Below are positions 61,557 through 64,000 of a stretch of 64,000 nucleotides of DNA, piece after piece. Every line of letters begins with the position of its first letter. Positions within the stretch are counted from its first letter, which is position 1. The stretch is taken from positions 452,499-516,498 of the forward strand of contig JAWKXU010000004.1 in the NCBI GenBank assembly GCA_041396845.1, read 5' to 3'. The position numbers were made by a program, and so were the translations under genes. Below the pieces are notes generated by a model. The model was not told where the DNA came from. It saw only the letters and a program-made list of their open reading frames with translations, and searched no databases. This DNA is from JAWKXU01 sp020446465. GTDB taxonomy: Bacteria; Pseudomonadota; Alphaproteobacteria; Sphingomonadales; Sphingomonadaceae.

Positions 61557-63230
61557 ATGTCCAACGTAATTGAAGTTCCGGTTCTGATCGTCGGAGGCGG
61601 GCCGGTCGGCCTGACTATGGCTGTCGAACTCTCCCACTACGGGGTGGGATCTCTGCTCGTCGAACGCAACGCCACGACAACCCAGCTTCCGAAAATGGAC
61701 CTCACCAATGGCCGTGCGATGGACTTGTTCCGGCGCACAGGGCTGGCCGCGAAATTGCGCGATGCCGGTGTGCCACAGGACAGCAATTACGACATCATCT
61801 GGACGACCGATCTCAAGCCGCAGTCACACGAACTGCACCGATTCTGTTACCCCGGAAACCGGGTCGAACACTGGCGGCGACGCAACCAGAATGATGGCAC
61901 GCTGACACTGGAGCCGCCGCTGCGTGTAAGCCAGATCCTGATCGAACCGGTTATCCGCAGTGCCGCAGAATCCTGCTCCGATGTGCAAGTCCGATTCAAT
62001 CACCGGCTGGAACGGTTTATCGAGGACAACGATGGCGTCACGGCCACGGTCATCAATCAGGAAACGGATGAAGAATTGACCATCCGGGCGCGCTACATCA
62101 TCGCCTGCGATGGTGGAAACAGCACCGTGCGCAAACAACTGGGCGTTGATAGCGATGGCCTGCTGGGCGCAGCGCACATGTATCTCGTCCACTTCCGGTC
62201 GCGCGATTACGAAGTGCTCCACCAGTTCGGGCAAGGCTGGCATTACCAGACATATTGGGGCCAGATCGTTGCACAGGACGATGTCGAGGAATGGACTCTG
62301 CACTGCCTGGTTCCGCCCGATGAAGGGTTTGAATCGATTGATGCGCGCAAGCTGGTTGTTGACCTGATGGGCCGGGACTTCGACTTTGAAATACTGGTCG
62401 CGAACCCGGTGACGCTCAATTATCAGGTGGCGCACAACTATCGCGTCGGGCGTGCCTTTCTGGTGGGCGATGCGGCACACCAGTTTGTCCCCACTGGCGG
62501 ATATGGCATGAACACCGGCATCCCCGAAGCGGCAAACCTAAGCTGGAAAATTGCCGCAGCCATGAATGGCTGGGGTGGAGAGGCGTTGCTCGATTCCTAT
62601 CACGACGAACGCCAGCCGATCGCCTATATTTCCAAGGCAACGTCCGAACGCCATCTCGGCATCCGGGCGGCAATCTATCGCCTCTATGAAGACGCCGCAG
62701 ACAACATCGAGGCTGATACGCCGCAGGCAGCAGTAGCACGCACAAAACTGGGGCATCAGATCGCGCTGCTTGGCAACATCGAGAACGAAGGATGGGGAAC
62801 GGAGCAAGGTTATCGCTATGACGCGTCTCCCGTCATTCCCGATGAGCCGGGATATGCCCCGGCGTTCGATATGCTGAAAGTCTCCCCGTCCACCTGGCCG
62901 GGCAGTATCCTGCCGCACATGTTCCTGAACGACGGCACGGCAGTTTACGATCATCTGGGCAAGTGGTTCACGCTTCTGGTGTTCGAGGATATCGACACGT
63001 CGCAGATCGAAGCAGCGGCAAAGGCTGCGGGCGTTCCGCTCGATATTGTCCACCTGCGCGATGGGCACGTCCGCAGTGTCTATGAAAAGCCGCTCATTCT
63101 GGTTCGCCCGGACCAGCATGTCGCATGGCGCGGGGATGCCCTGCCCACCGGCGGCAAACTTGGCCGTTGGCGCATGGGCGATGTGCTGGGCAGCAGCGCG
63201 GACCTTATAGAGAAGATTCGCGGTGCCTGA
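61557..63230 (+). CDS. MhpA-like FAD aromatic hydroxylase
   Basis: 557 residues. IVGGGPVGLTMAVEL (FAD ADP-binding), IIACDGGNSTVRKQLG (DG motif) and FLVGDAAHQFVPTGGYGMNTGIPEAANLSWKIAA (GD motif). The C-terminal thioredoxin-like domain (GSILPHMFLNDGTAVYDHLGKWFTLLVF) is that of 3-(3-hydroxyphenyl)propionate and phenol hydroxylases. It ortho-hydroxylates a phenol with NAD(P)H and O2, feeding the dioxygenase just upstream. CAGGAGAG precedes the start. Confidence 0.93.
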   Translation: MSNVIEVPVLIVGGGPVGLTMAVELSHYGVGSLLVERNATTTQLPKMDLTNGRAMDLFRRTGLAAKLRDAGVPQDSNYDIIWTTDLKPQSHELHRFCYPGNRVEHWRRRNQNDGTLTLEPPLRVSQILIEPVIRSAAESCSDVQVRFNHRLERFIEDNDGVTATVINQETDEELTIRARYIIACDGGNSTVRKQLGVDSDGLLGAAHMYLVHFRSRDYEVLHQFGQGWHYQTYWGQIVAQDDVEEWTLHCLVPPDEGFESIDARKLVVDLMGRDFDFEILVANPVTLNYQVAHNYRVGRAFLVGDAAHQFVPTGGYGMNTGIPEAANLSWKIAAAMNGWGGEALLDSYHDERQPIAYISKATSERHLGIRAAIYRLYEDAADNIEADTPQAAVARTKLGHQIALLGNIENEGWGTEQGYRYDASPVIPDEPGYAPAFDMLKVSPSTWPGSILPHMFLNDGTAVYDHLGKWFTLLVFEDIDTSQIEAAAKAAGVPLDIVHLRDGHVRSVYEKPLILVRPDQHVAWRGDALPTGGKLGRWRMGDVLGSSADLIEKIRGA

Positions 63231-63407
63231 TCAGGCCAGCGTGGGTTAGAAAAGTTTCCGGCCAATGCGGGCCGGAAACTGCAACGCCTCCAATATAAAT
63301 TATTACTTTATCACAATTTATCGGACACCAAGTGGTTTCACTTGGCTCGAAATCACTCTGGTAGAAATACGCTTTTCCCGCTCACACCACGTTGAGCGGG
63401 AAATGCA
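63231..63407. other. Convergent intergenic region with three hairpins
   Basis: No gene. Hairpins: 63254-63279 (10-bp stem GTTTCCGGCC/GGCCGGAAAC), 63328-63345 (CCAAGTG-GTTT-CACTTGG) and 63374-63403 (TTTCCCGCTCA/TGAGCGGGAAA). The first is followed by TTTTCT on the minus strand, the pattern of a terminator for the EthD gene transcript. Confidence 0.65.
63247..63279 (-). terminator. Rho-independent terminator, minus strand
   Basis: A 10-bp G/C-rich stem with the 6-base loop CGCATT, followed on the minus strand by TTTTCT. It lies about 130 bp after the EthD gene stop. Confidence 0.55.
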
Positions 63408-63812
63408 TTATGCGGTGTCTGCACCCGGCAACCCGGCCCATACCTCGGGAGTCTGCACAAACCCCCGGATAATCGTGCGCGGTTCGTCGATCACGATAAT
63501 CCGAGTGCGCTCCATATCGATGAACTTGTGCTCATCTTCGATCACCCTGGTCTGAAAAAACGGCAGATTGAACAAGGCATCGCGCGCTTCGATGCTTGGA
63601 AAATGGGCTTCTGAAAAGCCATCATAGTCGAGATCGAAAGGCAGCGGATTGGCCGGGTCCGGCACAACGTGATGCTGCACATAATGCGTCAGATACTGCT
63701 CAATACCGGGAATGGAGCGGATCAGCGGCCCGTGGACTTCCGTCCAGTGCTTTGAGAACTCCTCATGCGTCAGGTCTGACCGCCGCTTGTAAAAACCCAG
63801 ATTGATAATCAC
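63408..63812 (-). CDS. EthD domain protein
   Basis: 134 residues from the GTG at 63812, six bases after AGGAGAG. INLGFYKRRSDLTHEEFSKHWTEVHGPLIRSIPGIEQYLTHYVQHHV is the dimeric alpha/beta-barrel EthD signature. EthD proteins are needed for ethyl-tert-butyl-ether degradation by P450s and accompany many oxygenase clusters, with an unclear, perhaps cofactor-free, function. Convergent with the flavin hydroxylase and just downstream of a TonB receptor on the same strand. Confidence 0.88.
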   Translation of the reverse strand: MIINLGFYKRRSDLTHEEFSKHWTEVHGPLIRSIPGIEQYLTHYVQHHVVPDPANPLPFDLDYDGFSEAHFPSIEARDALFNLPFFQTRVIEDEHKFIDMERTRIIVIDEPRTIIRGFVQTPEVWAGLPGADTA

Positions 63813-63841
63813 GTTCTCTCTCCTGCAATTATGCTTTCCCA

Positions 63842-63880
63842 AAAGAAAAAGCCCCGAAAGCCGTTGTGGCTCCCGAGGCT
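63842..63880 (-). terminator. Rho-independent terminator of the TonB receptor gene
   Basis: On the minus strand AGCCTCGGGAGCC, loop ACAAC, GGCTTTCGGGGCT, then TTTTTCTTTT. It is 25 bp after the receptor's stop codon and 30 bp before the EthD start. Confidence 0.8.
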
Positions 63881-63904
63881 CTTAGTCGCATTATTTATGC
63901 GTTA

Positions 63905-64000
63905 TCAAAATTCATAACCGATCGTCACGCCATATTCCGCCGGACGGCCAACATAGCGCACATTGGTATCGAAGCTTAGGATCGCGTTCGTCCAGTAATA
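63905..64000 (-). CDS. TonB-dependent receptor, C-terminal end (partial)
   Basis: The last 31 residues of a gene that continues beyond the window: RYVGRPAEYGVTIGYEF ends in Phe, as outer-membrane barrel proteins require for insertion, and the NVRYVGRPAEYGVTIGY strand is typical of sphingomonad TonB receptors. It is probably the uptake receptor of the neighbouring catabolic module. Confidence 0.85.
   Translation of the reverse strand, partial: YYWTNAILSFDTNVRYVGRPAEYGVTIGYEF

Noticed and set aside
1..64000. CRISPR arrays or other regularly spaced repeats
   Set aside because: No run of repeated 20-40-bp units with spacers was seen; only the dispersed palindromes noted above.

Overview
The window reads as chromosomal DNA of a sphingomonad alphaproteobacterium (Novosphingobium/Sphingobium-like). 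The grounds are the maf - RNase E/G-like - yacG - tRNA-Phe order at the left edge, a FecI/FecR/TonB-receptor set with an STN domain, and many SDR, acyl-CoA and ring-oxygenation genes interleaved with TonB receptors. No phage, CRISPR array, integrase or complete insertion sequence was seen. Small CTAG-bounded palindromic repeats are present.

Region 1 (1-1847) is housekeeping: the end of maf, an RNase E/G-like gene, yacG and tRNA-Phe. Region 2 (about 2010-6568) is a surface-polysaccharide set: a CDP-glycerol glycerophosphotransferase-like protein, a flippase, a family 4 glycosyltransferase and a convergent five-bladed-propeller GINT1-like protein. Region 3 (6734-15221) is one tightly packed minus-strand unit. 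In transcription order it encodes a thermostable-hemolysin family protein, an acyl-AMP ligase fused to a haem-oxygenase-like di-iron domain, an SDR, a secreted TPR protein, a methyltransferase, an ECF sigma factor, a FecR anti-sigma factor and an STN-type TonB receptor. I read this as a possible self-contained small-molecule synthesis, sensing and uptake system, and it is the best candidate here for an undescribed system.

Region 4 (15604-48877) is a hydrophobic-compound (steroid/terpenoid-like) catabolic region built from many short units. It has a KstD-like dehydrogenase, a P450, two acyl-CoA dehydrogenases, a thiolase, nitronate monooxygenase, an AMP ligase, an Old Yellow Enzyme, a membrane PQQ dehydrogenase, several SDRs and three APH-fold kinases, each translationally coupled to a different partner. 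Two copies of an orphan module (membrane protein + CoxIII/NorE-like + CoxIV/NorF-like, with no catalytic subunit) bracket it. SelO and an ars operon with a clear operator sit inside.

Region 5 (49039-64000) looks like an aromatic-compound module: a Rieske oxygenase with a small coupled partner, four paralogous VOC proteins in two pairs, a TIM-barrel isomerase, an NTF2-like protein, an AMP ligase, SDRs, a Ddn-like protein, a 2,4'-dihydroxyacetophenone-dioxygenase-like cupin, a type I extradiol dioxygenase with all iron ligands, an MhpA-like flavin hydroxylase, an EthD protein and the end of another TonB receptor. A cardiolipin synthase lies within it. Similar inverted repeats (TGAC-N4/6-GTCA) occur upstream of the KstD-like gene, in the 44.2 kb divergent promoter and in the 60.6 kb divergent promoter, suggesting a shared regulon.
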